Below, piece after piece: positions 17,300 through 24,570 of a DNA stretch of 64,000 nucleotides. This stretch comes from Scatosoma sp045588185 (lineage in GTDB: Bacteria > Bacillota > Clostridia > Christensenellales > Borkfalkiaceae): contig JAZNDR010000028.1 in assembly GCA_045588185.1 (NCBI GenBank), forward strand, positions 1 to 64,000, in the 5' to 3' direction. The notes beneath the pieces are model-generated. The model made no database searches. It was not told where the DNA came from and was given only the letters and a program-made list of their open reading frames with translations. Positions within the stretch are counted from its first letter, which is position 1; every line of letters begins with the position of its first letter. The translations under genes were made by a program, and so were the position numbers.

Positions 17300-18601
17300 A
17301 TGAGAACTTACGATATTATTCGTAAAAAACGGGACGGCGGCGAGCTGACGGAAACGGAGATTAGAGCGTTTGTCGAGGGGTACGTATCGGGCGAGATACC
17401 CGATTACCAAGCCGCCGCGCTTTGTATGGCGATTTATTTCCAAGGTATGTCGGTTGAGGAAACGACCGCACTCACTTTCGCTATCCGCGATTCGGGCGAA
17501 AGGCTTGACTTTTCCGAAATCCAAGGCTTGCGCGTGGATAAACATTCCACGGGTGGGGTGGGCGATAAAACCAGTTTAATCGTTGCGCCTATCGTTGCTA
17601 CGCTCGGTGTAAAAGTCGCCAAAATGAGCGGTAGGGGGCTTGGGCATACGGGCGGTACGATAGATAAATTAGAAGCGATAGAGGGATTTTGTACCGACCT
17701 GCCTATCGAGAAATTCAAAAAAATCGTCAACGAAGTGGGTATCGCTATCGTAGGACAGAACGCCTCGCTTGCGCCTGCGGATAAACTGTTATACGCACTC
17801 CGCGACGTGACGGCGACGGTGGATAGCCTGCCTCTTATCGTATCCAGTATTATGGGTAAAAAGCTGGCGGCGGACGACGATTGTATCGTGCTCGACGTCA
17901 AAACGGGTAGCGGCTCGTTTATGAAAACGGCGGAAGACAGTAAGAAACTTGCCGAGGTTATGGTAGAGATAGGCAAACGCGCGGGCAAAAAAATGCGTGC
18001 GCTCATTACCGATATGGATAGACCGCTTGGGAATGCAATCGGCAATTCCCTCGAAGTGGTGGAAGCGATTGAAACCCTGCAAGGGAAAGGCCCTGCCGAC
18101 TTAGTCGAGCTGTGCGTGGCGCTCGCTTCGCATATTCTTTGCCTTGCGGAAAAGGGCAGTTATTCCGAATGTGAAAAAGCGGTGCGTGAAACGCTTGTTA
18201 GCGGTAAGGCGTTAAAAACGCTTGCGAATATGGTGGAAGCACAGGGCGGGAATAAAGAGTGGATATACAACCCCGAAAAATTCCCCAAGGCGAAATATTC
18301 CTTTACGGTCAAAGCGAAAGAGAGCGGGTATATCACAGGCGTGGACGCGGAAGGCTACGGCGTGGCGAGCTTGCTTCTCGGCGCGGGAAGGAATACCAAA
18401 GAGGATAAAATAGACATGGCGGCGGGGATATATCTCTGTGCCAAAACGGGCGATTTCGTGAATGCGGGCGACCCGATCGCCGTGCTGTATTCGGAAAAAG
18501 AAACCGCTTTCGTATCGGCGGAAAAAAGACTTTTAGAAGCGACGCGGATTGGCAAGACCGCGCCAAAGGATCAGCCCTTGATACTCGGTATTGTCGAATA
18601 A
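17300..18601 (+). CDS. pdp: Pyrimidine-nucleoside phosphorylase
   Basis: This 433-residue phosphorylase splits uridine, deoxyuridine or thymidine to base plus (deoxy)ribose 1-phosphate. The phosphate and nucleoside sites are visible in DKHSTGGVGDKTSL and KMSGRGLGHTGGTIDKLE, and the C-terminal alpha/beta domain is complete. In Gram-positives this family is the broad-specificity Pdp rather than the thymidine-specific DeoA, but the motifs alone do not settle this. It is the last gene of the deo operon; a strong terminator follows 17 bp after the stop. Confidence 0.94.
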   Translation: MRTYDIIRKKRDGGELTETEIRAFVEGYVSGEIPDYQAAALCMAIYFQGMSVEETTALTFAIRDSGERLDFSEIQGLRVDKHSTGGVGDKTSLIVAPIVATLGVKVAKMSGRGLGHTGGTIDKLEAIEGFCTDLPIEKFKKIVNEVGIAIVGQNASLAPADKLLYALRDVTATVDSLPLIVSSIMGKKLAADDDCIVLDVKTGSGSFMKTAEDSKKLAEVMVEIGKRAGKKMRALITDMDRPLGNAIGNSLEVVEAIETLQGKGPADLVELCVALASHILCLAEKGSYSECEKAVRETLVSGKALKTLANMVEAQGGNKEWIYNPEKFPKAKYSFTVKAKESGYITGVDAEGYGVASLLLGAGRNTKEDKIDMAAGIYLCAKTGDFVNAGDPIAVLYSEKETAFVSAEKRLLEATRIGKTAPKDQPLILGIVE

Positions 18602-18617
18602 GAAAAATGAGTAACGC

Positions 18618-18653
18618 AAAGCCCCTTTCCCAAACGATGGGAAAGGGGCTTTT
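18618..18653. terminator. Bidirectional terminator between deo operon and tRNA genes
   Basis: A 14-bp GC-rich stem (18618-18631 with 18639-18652) with a 7-nt loop has T runs on both strands. It ends the deo operon on + and abuts the 3' CCA of the tRNA-Asp gene on the minus strand, so one hairpin serves both. Confidence 0.9.
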
Positions 18654-18729
18654 GGCGACCCAAAACGGGCTCGAACCGTCGACCTCCAGCGTGACAGGCT
18701 GGCGCTCTAACCAACTGAGCTATTGGGCC
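18653..18729 (-). tRNA. tRNA-Asp(GTC)
   Basis: This 77-nt tRNA has an encoded CCA, anticodon GTC in the loop CCTGTCACG, a G discriminator and the T-arm GGTTCGAACCC. The acceptor stem is complete with one G-T pair. It is transcribed after the CAU tRNA from a shared promoter. Confidence 0.95.
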
Positions 18730-18745
18730 GAATGTTATTGATTTT

Positions 18746-18822
18746 TGGTGGGCCTTCACGGACTTGAACCGCGGACCAATCGGTTATGAGCCGACCGCTC
18801 TAACCAACTGAGCTAAAGGCCC
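18746..18822 (-). tRNA. tRNA with CAT anticodon (Ile2 or Met)
   Basis: This 77-nt tRNA has an encoded CCA and anticodon CAT in GGCTCATAACC. Its 5' part (GGGCCTTTAGCTCAG) and the CATAACC loop resemble tRNA-Ile2, whose C34 is changed to lysidine by TilS, more than elongator tRNA-Met. The assignment cannot be final by eye; the initiator tRNA is excluded because its first base pair is G-C. Confidence 0.85.
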
Positions 18823-18864
18823 GTGTGCAGCCAAACGATTTTTCTTGGCGCACAATGCTTGAAT

Positions 18865-18893
18865 ATAATAAACGATTTTTTTTGAAAAGTCAA
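18865..18893 (-). promoter_or_regulatory. Promoter of the two-tRNA unit
   Basis: On the minus strand TTGACT (18888-18893) and TATTAT (18865-18870) are 17 bp apart, 43 bp upstream of the CAU tRNA. Confidence 0.8.
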
Positions 18894-18925
18894 GTGATTT
18901 TCTCACAAAAACGCAAAAATTTTTT

Positions 18926-18980
18926 TTCGACAAAAGAATTTTTTTTTCGACCTATGCTTACAAAATTTCCCCGTTATAAT
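18926..18980 (+). promoter_or_regulatory. spoIIA control region with two Spo0A-box-like sites
   Basis: TTCGACA (18926-18932) is the complement of TGTCGAA, an exact match to the Spo0A box TGNCGAA. TTCGACC (18946-18952) is a one-mismatch copy 20 bp away, about two helical turns. TATAAT (18975-18980) lies downstream but has no -35 hexamer at 17 bp, as expected for an activator-dependent promoter. A sigma-H element was not recognised. Confidence 0.6.
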
Positions 18981-19023
18981 TTTTTAAAATATACGCAAGG
19001 CAAAAACGAAGGAGTGAAATACA

Positions 19024-19332
19024 ATGCAGATAAGCGTCAATCGAAAAAACAATATGCTGTATATCCGTCTTGTCGGCGAGTTGGACGAGCATTCGGCAAC
19101 CGAGGCGCGCAGGCGCATAGACGGTATAGCCGAGGAAACGGCAACGGCGGAGCGCGCGGTGTTCGACCTTGGCGAGGTGTCGTTTATGGACTCGACTGGG
19201 ATCGGGTTTTTAATAGGCAGATATAAGAAATTCCGTCGCTTAGGGATACCCGTGTACATAACGAACGGGTCGCCCACGACCGACAAGATACTCACAATGA
19301 GCGGCGTGTACACGCTCATTCCCAAAATCTGA
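19024..19332 (+). CDS. spoIIAA: Anti-sigma factor antagonist SpoIIAA
   Basis: This 102-residue STAS-domain protein activates sigma-F by binding SpoIIAB in the forespore. The phosphorylatable serine S57 lies in FMDSTGIG, matching S58 of Bacillus SpoIIAA. AAGGAG precedes the ATG by 8 nt. It is followed by spoIIAB and sigF in the canonical order, which makes the assignment firm. Dephosphorylation by SpoIIE (not in this window) would switch it on. Confidence 0.95.
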   Translation: MQISVNRKNNMLYIRLVGELDEHSATEARRRIDGIAEETATAERAVFDLGEVSFMDSTGIGFLIGRYKKFRRLGIPVYITNGSPTTDKILTMSGVYTLIPKI

Positions 19333-19354
19333 TAAAGCAAGGAGCAAAACGAAA

Positions 19355-19840
19355 ATGGAAAATTATATGAAACTGGAAATAGCGGCGCGGAGCGAAAACG
19401 AGGGGTTTGCCCGAAGCGCGGTAGCCGCGTTCGCGCTTACTCTTAACCCTACGCTTACCGAGCTTTCCGATATTAAAACGGCGGTCAGCGAAGCGGTTAC
19501 CAACTGCGTGGTACACGCGTATCGAGGCGGAGCGAAAGACGGAAAAATTTTTATCGAATGTAAAACGCAGACGGAGAAAAACGGGGAAGATAAGTGCGGT
19601 GTGTTACATATCACCGTCGCCGACGAGGGTTGCGGGATAGAGGATATTGACAAGGCAACCACTCCCTTTTTCACGACACTGGAAAGCGATGAACGCTCGG
19701 GTATGGGTTTTACCATTATGCAAACCTTTATGAGCGAGTTTTCCGTGGAAAGTGAAAAGGGAAAGGGCACGAAAGTCCAAATGTCCAAAATTATCGGCGG
19801 GGCGGAAAACGGGGAGATAAAGGAACGGCTGAATGCTTGA
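19355..19840 (+). CDS. spoIIAB: Anti-sigma-F factor SpoIIAB
   Basis: This 161-residue GHKL-type serine kinase and anti-sigma factor holds sigma-F inactive and phosphorylates SpoIIAA. The N box (E46-A-V-T-N50), the ATP-lid region DEGCGI and the SGMGFTIM G2 box are visible. The C-terminal tail is about 15 residues longer than in B. subtilis. The stop lies 8 bp inside sigF, consistent with translational coupling of factor and antifactor. Confidence 0.95.
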   Translation: MENYMKLEIAARSENEGFARSAVAAFALTLNPTLTELSDIKTAVSEAVTNCVVHAYRGGAKDGKIFIECKTQTEKNGEDKCGVLHITVADEGCGIEDIDKATTPFFTTLESDERSGMGFTIMQTFMSEFSVESEKGKGTKVQMSKIIGGAENGEIKERLNA

Positions 19841-20558
19841 AGAAAAGGTTACAATCGAATACGTCCGCCGTGCGAAAACGGGGGATAACGAAGCGAAAGA
19901 AGCGCTGATAGAAAACAACGTTTCGCTCGTAAAATGTATCGTCAAACGGTATCTTGGCAAGGGGGTCGATTACGACGATTTGTTCCAAATCGCCTGTATG
20001 GGTTTTTTGAAAGCGATTACGGGGTTCGACGAAAGCTTCGGCGTAAAATTTTCCACCTACGCCGTGCCGATGATCGCGGGCGAAATAAAACGCTTTATGC
20101 GCGACGACGGTTCGGTAAAGGTGTCGCGGGCAATGAAACAAACGGCGAAAGAAATCAATTTGTTCGTGGAAGAATACACCACCGCCCACGGCAAACAGCC
20201 CGCCGTTTCCGTCATTGCTGAAAAATTCGGACTGGACGAAGCGGAAACGGTGTTCGTAATGGGCTCTTCTAAAATGCCCGTATCCCTATATAGCGGTGCG
20301 GATTTCAAGGACGGCAAGGAACGCGAACTTATCGAAACGCTCCCTGCTACGGACGATCAAGACGACTGGATAGACAAAATGCTGTTGCGCGGTGCGATAG
20401 AGGGACTTTCCGAACGGGATAAAAAGATTATCGTGTTGCGATATTTTCGTGATATGACGCAAAGCGAAGTGGCGGAGCAGGTGGGTGTGAGCCAAGTACA
20501 GGTGTCCCGTATCGAAAACCGAATTATCAAGGAATTTCGAGAAAAACTGATAGGCTGA
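19833..20558 (+). CDS. sigF: RNA polymerase sigma-F factor
   Basis: This 241-residue sporulation sigma factor directs early forespore transcription. Region 2 (NVSLVKCIVKRY, DYDDLFQIACMGFLKA, FSTYAVPMIAGEIKR) and region 4 (LSERDKKIIVLRYF, QSEVAEQVGVSQVQVSR) are complete. The gene order spoIIAA-spoIIAB-sigF identifies it as sigma-F rather than sigma-G. A terminator follows the stop directly. Confidence 0.95.
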   Translation: MLEEKVTIEYVRRAKTGDNEAKEALIENNVSLVKCIVKRYLGKGVDYDDLFQIACMGFLKAITGFDESFGVKFSTYAVPMIAGEIKRFMRDDGSVKVSRAMKQTAKEINLFVEEYTTAHGKQPAVSVIAEKFGLDEAETVFVMGSSKMPVSLYSGADFKDGKERELIETLPATDDQDDWIDKMLLRGAIEGLSERDKKIIVLRYFRDMTQSEVAEQVGVSQVQVSRIENRIIKEFREKLIG

Positions 20559-20559
20559 T

Positions 20560-20608
20560 AAAAAACGGACGGCGAGCGTGAAAAAAACGCGCAACCGTCC
20601 GTTTTTTG
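20560..20608 (+). terminator. Terminator of the spoIIA operon
   Basis: A 13-bp stem (20560-20572 with 20595-20607) encloses a 22-nt loop and ends in a T run right after sigF. Confidence 0.8.
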
Positions 20609-20609
20609 T

Positions 20610-20637
20610 TTGCAATCGCGGAAAAATTTGCTATAAT
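20610..20637 (+). promoter_or_regulatory. Promoter of the CPBP protease gene
   Basis: TTGCAA (20610-20615) and TATAAT (20632-20637) are 16 bp apart. The -10 ends only 6 bp before the first ATG, so the transcript would start at or next to that codon. Confidence 0.65.
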
Positions 20638-20643
20638 AGAAAT

Positions 20644-21582
20644 ATGGAAACGGAGAACAAGAAAAACGAGGGCTATTTGGTTTCGCTTCTTGGCGAGCCT
20701 ACGCCCGCAAAAGCTTCGGGGCTCGCCTTTTCAACGGCGACGGTACTCCCCGTTCTTTTGTCGTTCCTTTTCCTTTTTATTATTTCGGTATGCGGGCTTG
20801 CCGTAGGGGATTACGAAACGCGCGACTGGTATTTGTATTCGTCCTATCTCTTGCCCCAGCTCGGGTTTGCTATCGTTGCGTGGCTGTATCTCCGCTACCT
20901 TAAAACGCCCGTCAAAACGGCGTTAAAAAACCAAAAATGCCATTATAAATATATCCTTATCGCCTGCGTGTTGCAAATCGGTTTGTTTTGTCTGTCCGAA
21001 CTCAACGCTTGGTTTTTAGAATGGTTGGGCAATTTTGGGTATACCGATAAGGGGATTACCCTGCCGAGCATGGACGGCTTCGGCTTTGTCGGCGTGCTGT
21101 TGGTTATCGGTGTATTGCCCGCCGTGTTCGAAGAAATTATGTTCCGAGGCGTGTTGCTCAGTGGCTTGAAAAAATCCTTTTCTTTGCCTGTTGCCGTGCT
21201 CGTTTGCGGAGCTCTGTTCGCACTGTATCACCAAAACCCTGCGCAAACGGTCTATCAATTTTGTTGCGGTGCGGCGTTCGCGCTGGTGGCGGTAAAATCG
21301 GGCAGTATCTTGCCTACCGTGCTTTCGCACTTCCTCAATAACGCGCTTATCGTCATTTTGTATAAAATCGGCTTGGAAACGGTTGCGCCCCCCGTGTTCG
21401 TGGTATTTATGGTCGTTTCCGCACTCTGCCTGATCGGTTCTCTCGCGTATTTGATCTTCTTTGATAAACAGGAAAACACCGAACGAACTCAGGAAAAGAA
21501 AAATCGCTTTTTCCTTTACGCCGCCGTGGGAATCGCCGTTTGCGCACTCACTTGGCTGGGTGTGTTGCTTATGGGTATGTAA
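20644..21582 (+). CDS. CPBP family intramembrane glutamic protease
   Basis: This 312-residue membrane protein has about eight hydrophobic segments and the three CPBP (Abi/Rce1-like) motifs: FEEIMFRG (catalytic EExxxR), LFALYH and LSHFLNN. The family includes CAAX-type proteases and bacteriocin self-immunity proteins; the substrate here is unknown. I start at the ATG at 20644, which lacks a ribosome-binding site and lies 6 bp after a -10 box, so translation may be leaderless. An in-frame TTG at 20677 with GAGGG upstream is the alternative. The rlmH gene follows after 3 bp. Confidence 0.85.
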   Translation: METENKKNEGYLVSLLGEPTPAKASGLAFSTATVLPVLLSFLFLFIISVCGLAVGDYETRDWYLYSSYLLPQLGFAIVAWLYLRYLKTPVKTALKNQKCHYKYILIACVLQIGLFCLSELNAWFLEWLGNFGYTDKGITLPSMDGFGFVGVLLVIGVLPAVFEEIMFRGVLLSGLKKSFSLPVAVLVCGALFALYHQNPAQTVYQFCCGAAFALVAVKSGSILPTVLSHFLNNALIVILYKIGLETVAPPVFVVFMVVSALCLIGSLAYLIFFDKQENTERTQEKKNRFFLYAAVGIAVCALTWLGVLLMGM

Positions 21583-21585
21583 GTT

Positions 21586-22023
21586 ATGCAAAAGATATAT
21601 TTCGTGGTCGTGGGAAAAATTAAGGAAAGCTTTTATCGGGACGCGGTGGCGGAATACGCCAAGCGCCTTTCCCGCTTTGTAAAATTAGAGATAAAGGAGA
21701 TTGCCGAGGGTGCAAATCCCGAAGCGGAAGCGGGGGATATTCTCCGCGCTTGTAAGGGGTATACGGTTGCGCTCGCCGTTGAAGGGGAAAAGCTGTCGAG
21801 CGAGAAGCTCGCGAAGAAAATCCAGAAGCTGTCGGACGAGGGTAAGGATATTACCTTTATTATCGGCTCGTCCTGCGGACTTTCGGACGAAGTGAAAAAC
21901 AAAGCCGATTATAAGCTGTCCTTTTCGGATATGACCTTTCCGCATCAGCTTATGCGGGTGATTTTAGCCGAACAGGTCTATCGCGCGTTTATGATAAACG
22001 CGGGCTCTACTTATCATAAATAA
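21586..22023 (+). CDS. rlmH: 23S rRNA pseudouridine-1915 N3-methyltransferase RlmH
   Basis: This 145-residue SPOUT methyltransferase modifies pseudouridine 1915 in helix 69 of 23S rRNA, using S-adenosylmethionine. The knot motifs FIIGSSCGLSDEV and LSFSDMTFPHQLMRVILAEQVYRA and the C-terminal STYHK are fully conserved. The length is normal. It starts 3 bp after the CPBP gene and probably shares its transcript. Confidence 0.96.
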   Translation: MQKIYFVVVGKIKESFYRDAVAEYAKRLSRFVKLEIKEIAEGANPEAEAGDILRACKGYTVALAVEGEKLSSEKLAKKIQKLSDEGKDITFIIGSSCGLSDEVKNKADYKLSFSDMTFPHQLMRVILAEQVYRAFMINAGSTYHK

Positions 22024-22046
22024 CCGTATCCGCATATACTGTATGC

Positions 22047-22868
22047 GTGGATATTTATGAAAAAACAGCTTGCTTTTACGAAAGTGTAAAAACGGAAAAA
22101 AGAGTGATAGGCAAAAGCTTGTTTGGACGGAATATTTACGCGGTCAAAGTAGGCGGCGGCTCGCCCGTGGGGATAGCGCAATACGCCCTGCACGGCCGCG
22201 AATTCATTACGGCAGAGTTGGCGTTTTTGCATTTTGAAGTGGGCGTGTCTTGCGGAAGCGTGTGGCTCGTGCCGCTTGCAAACCCCGACGGCGCACTGCT
22301 TTCCGAAAAAGGACTTTTCTCCGTTACAAACGAAAAGCAAAGGGAAAACCTGCTTGCGCTCCATAACGGGAACACGGATTTTTCGCTGTGGAAAGCGAAT
22401 GGGCGGGGAGTGGACCTCAACGTCAATTTCGACGCGCGGTGGGGAACGGGCAAAAAAAACACCGTTTTGGCGGGCGCGGAGAATTGTATCGGAGCAAAAC
22501 CCTTTTCCGAACCCGAAACGGTTGCGCTTAAAAATTTCACTGAGGAAATACGTCCCGATTATACGGTGAGTTATCACACGAAAGGCGAGGAAATATACTG
22601 GTATTTTTATCAGTCAACGCGTACCTGCCATAGGGATAAGGTGTTAGCGGGCGTTATATCCAAGACCACGGGCTACCCGCTTTGCTATGCGAAAGGAAGC
22701 GCGGGCGGATATAAAGACTGGTGTATTGAAAAATTAAAAATTCCCTCGTTCACAATCGAGGCGGGAAACGATTTACTATCCCACCCCATACGCGACGGAC
22801 GGGAAATACGGTTAAAAAACGAAAAGGTTTTATACGAGCTTGCAAAAGCGGTAAAGGAAGTATTATGA
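22047..22868 (+). CDS. M14 family zinc carboxypeptidase-like peptidase
   Basis: This 273-residue M14 peptidase has H49-x-x-E52 and H177 (SYHTKG) as zinc ligands, NPDG (79-82), and E238 (TIEAG) as catalytic base. The usual DLNRNF is DLNVNF here, losing the classical Arg of carboxypeptidase A. Similar clostridial proteins are thought to cut cell-wall peptides such as gamma-D-Glu-diamino acid bonds. No signal peptide is seen, suggesting cytoplasmic recycling of wall peptides (inference). The start is a GTG with no clear ribosome-binding site; a later GTG is possible. It overlaps tadA by 4 bp. Confidence 0.8.
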   Translation: MDIYEKTACFYESVKTEKRVIGKSLFGRNIYAVKVGGGSPVGIAQYALHGREFITAELAFLHFEVGVSCGSVWLVPLANPDGALLSEKGLFSVTNEKQRENLLALHNGNTDFSLWKANGRGVDLNVNFDARWGTGKKNTVLAGAENCIGAKPFSEPETVALKNFTEEIRPDYTVSYHTKGEEIYWYFYQSTRTCHRDKVLAGVISKTTGYPLCYAKGSAGGYKDWCIEKLKIPSFTIEAGNDLLSHPIRDGREIRLKNEKVLYELAKAVKEVL

Positions 22869-23386
22869 AACGGCTTACAAGAGAAGAAAAATTTATGCGC
22901 GAAGCGCTCCGCAGTGCAAAGAAAGGACTTTCCGAGGGGGAAGTGCCTATTGGCGCGGTGGTCGTGTACGAAGACAAAGTAATCTCGCGCGGGTATAACC
23001 GCCGTGCGAAATTACAGCTCGCCTCGGCGCACGCGGAAATGATGGCGATAGATAGAGCGTGCAAAAAATTCGGCTCGTGGCGGCTTCCCGAAGGTTGCGA
23101 GCTGTTCGTAACCTTAGAGCCCTGCCCGATGTGTATGGGTGCGTGTCTTAACGCCCGCGTGGATAAAATTTGTTTCGGCGCGTACGAGCAAAAAGGGCGG
23201 TCGTTGACCGCGGCGATTGCGGAAGCAAACCTGCTCAATCATAAAACGGAAGTGGTCGGGGGGGTATCGGAAAAGGAATGTTCGGCTGTTTTGACGGCGT
23301 TCTTTTCCGCTATGCGTCAAAAGCAAAAGGAAGAAAAGGAACGCAAAAAAGCGGCGCAGGAGAATTTTACTGAAAAAGAAATTTAA
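22865..23386 (+). CDS. tadA: tRNA adenosine(34) deaminase TadA
   Basis: TadA converts A34 of tRNA-Arg(ACG) to inosine. The 173-residue protein has the zinc/catalytic motif H56-A-E58 and P-C87-P-M-C90, with the TadA-specific helix 'NARVDKICFGAYEQKGR'. The C-terminal 25 residues are highly charged (EEKERKKA) and unique to this protein. The ATG overlaps the preceding stop (ATGA), so expression is coupled to the M14 peptidase. Confidence 0.94.
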   Translation: MKRLTREEKFMREALRSAKKGLSEGEVPIGAVVVYEDKVISRGYNRRAKLQLASAHAEMMAIDRACKKFGSWRLPEGCELFVTLEPCPMCMGACLNARVDKICFGAYEQKGRSLTAAIAEANLLNHKTEVVGGVSEKECSAVLTAFFSAMRQKQKEEKERKKAAQENFTEKEI

Positions 23387-23404
23387 AAATGACCCGTTAT
23401 TCGG

Positions 23405-23433
23405 TTGACTTAATTCCCGAAAACGGGTATTAT
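23405..23433 (+). promoter_or_regulatory. Promoter of prs
   Basis: TTGACT (23405-23410) and TATTAT (23428-23433) are 17 bp apart, with a short CCCG/CGGG inverted repeat in the spacer. Just after the expected start site an 8-bp hairpin (23449-23456 with 23464-23471) could protect the mRNA 5' end. Confidence 0.7.
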
Positions 23434-23480
23434 AATATACGGTAGATATTTTCGCGGGAAATACGCGAAAAGGGGAAAAG

Positions 23481-23576
23481 ATGACCACGTCAGAAAAATC
23501 CGTACTCCGTACGCGGTACAGCGGCGGGAACGGAAAAAATAAAAGGAAGGTTACATATGATAACTCACGGCAATGA
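23481..23576 (+). CDS. Possible 31-codon leader ORF overlapping the prs start
   Basis: An ATG at 23481 has AGGGG 5 nt upstream and opens a 31-codon frame that stops at 23574-23576, 20 bp inside prs in another frame. The product would be basic and Ser/Gly/Lys-rich with no known motif. Its good ribosome-binding site and overlap could couple its translation to prs. It may also be chance; conservation in relatives would decide. Confidence 0.3.
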   Translation: MTTSEKSVLRTRYSGGNGKNKRKVTYDNSRQ

Positions 23577-24501
23577 AATCAAGTTGTTTAGCGGTAACTC
23601 CAACAAGCAGCTGGCACAAGCAATCGCAAAGAAGCTCAATACAGAGCTGGGCGAAATCGAAGTCAGCACCTTTTCCGACGGTGAAATCAACGTTCACATC
23701 GCGGAAACCGTACGCGGCAGAGACGTATTCATTATTCAGTCTACCTGCTCGCCCGTCAACGATAACTTAATGGAACTTCTCATTATGATCGACGCGGCGA
23801 AACGCGCTTCGGCAGGTCGTATCACGGCGGTCGTACCGTACTTTGGCTATGCCCGTCAGGACAGAAAGGCTCGCTCACGCGATCCCATTACGGCAAAGCT
23901 CGTGGCAAATCTTTTAACGCACGCAGGCGCAGACCGCGTTTTGACAATGGATCTTCACGCAGACCAAATTCAGGGCTTCTTCGATATTCCCGTGGATAAT
24001 CTGCTCGGCGGTCCTACGCTGTATAACTATTTTGCAAAGAAAAACAATATCGACGTCGTTGTTGCGCCCGACCTTGGAAGCGTAAAGCGTTCGAGAAAGG
24101 TAGCTGAAAAATTCGGCGTGCCCATCGCGATTATCGACAAACGCCGTCCCAAGGCAAACGTTATGGAAGTTATGAGCATCATCGGCGACGTTAAGGGCAA
24201 GAGATGCCTTATGATCGACGATATGATCGACACGGCAGGCACGCTTTGCCAAGGCGCGCAAGCGATTAAGGACGCCGGCGCAACGGAAGTATACGCAGGC
24301 TGTACGCACGCGGTTTTGAGCGGCCCTGCTATCGACAGATTAGAGAAATCCGCTATTACGAAGCTCGTTATGCTCGATACCATCAATCTTCCCGAAGAGA
24401 AGAAGCTGGATAAATTCGAAGTGCTTTCGGTTGCGGATATCTTCGCGGCGGCAATCGAGAACGTATATCTCGATAAGCCTATGTCGAAGCTTTACGACTA
24501 A
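23557..24501 (+). CDS. prs: Ribose-phosphate pyrophosphokinase (PRPP synthetase)
   Basis: PRPP synthetase makes 5-phosphoribosyl 1-pyrophosphate from ribose 5-phosphate and ATP for nucleotide, His and Trp synthesis. The 314-residue protein carries FSDGEINV, the flexible loop YARQDRKARSRDPITAK, the metal site DLHADQIQGFFDIPVDNL and the PRPP loop DDMIDTAGTL. GGAAGG precedes the ATG. Length and motifs are those of the class I hexameric enzyme. Confidence 0.97.
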   Translation: MITHGNEIKLFSGNSNKQLAQAIAKKLNTELGEIEVSTFSDGEINVHIAETVRGRDVFIIQSTCSPVNDNLMELLIMIDAAKRASAGRITAVVPYFGYARQDRKARSRDPITAKLVANLLTHAGADRVLTMDLHADQIQGFFDIPVDNLLGGPTLYNYFAKKNNIDVVVAPDLGSVKRSRKVAEKFGVPIAIIDKRRPKANVMEVMSIIGDVKGKRCLMIDDMIDTAGTLCQGAQAIKDAGATEVYAGCTHAVLSGPAIDRLEKSAITKLVMLDTINLPEEKKLDKFEVLSVADIFAAAIENVYLDKPMSKLYD

Positions 24502-24525
24502 TAATAGAATTTTTACGAAAGATTG

Positions 24526-24551
24526 CCGCCGCTTTTTGCGGCGGTAGTTTT
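24526..24551 (+). terminator. Weak terminator-like hairpin between prs and pth
   Basis: A 7-bp all-GC stem (24526-24532 with 24538-24544) with a T5 loop is followed by TAGTTTTA. The short, interrupted T tail suggests partial termination or mRNA 3'-end protection. Confidence 0.55.
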
Positions 24552-24570
24552 ATCGGAAAGAGGAATAAAA

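Noticed and set aside
18746..18822. Initiator tRNA-fMet
   Set aside because: The first acceptor pair is G-C and the three G-C pairs of the initiator anticodon stem are missing.
23434..23556. PRPP or purine riboswitch before prs
   Set aside because: Only one simple hairpin is present and none of the conserved ykkC or purine aptamer cores were recognised.
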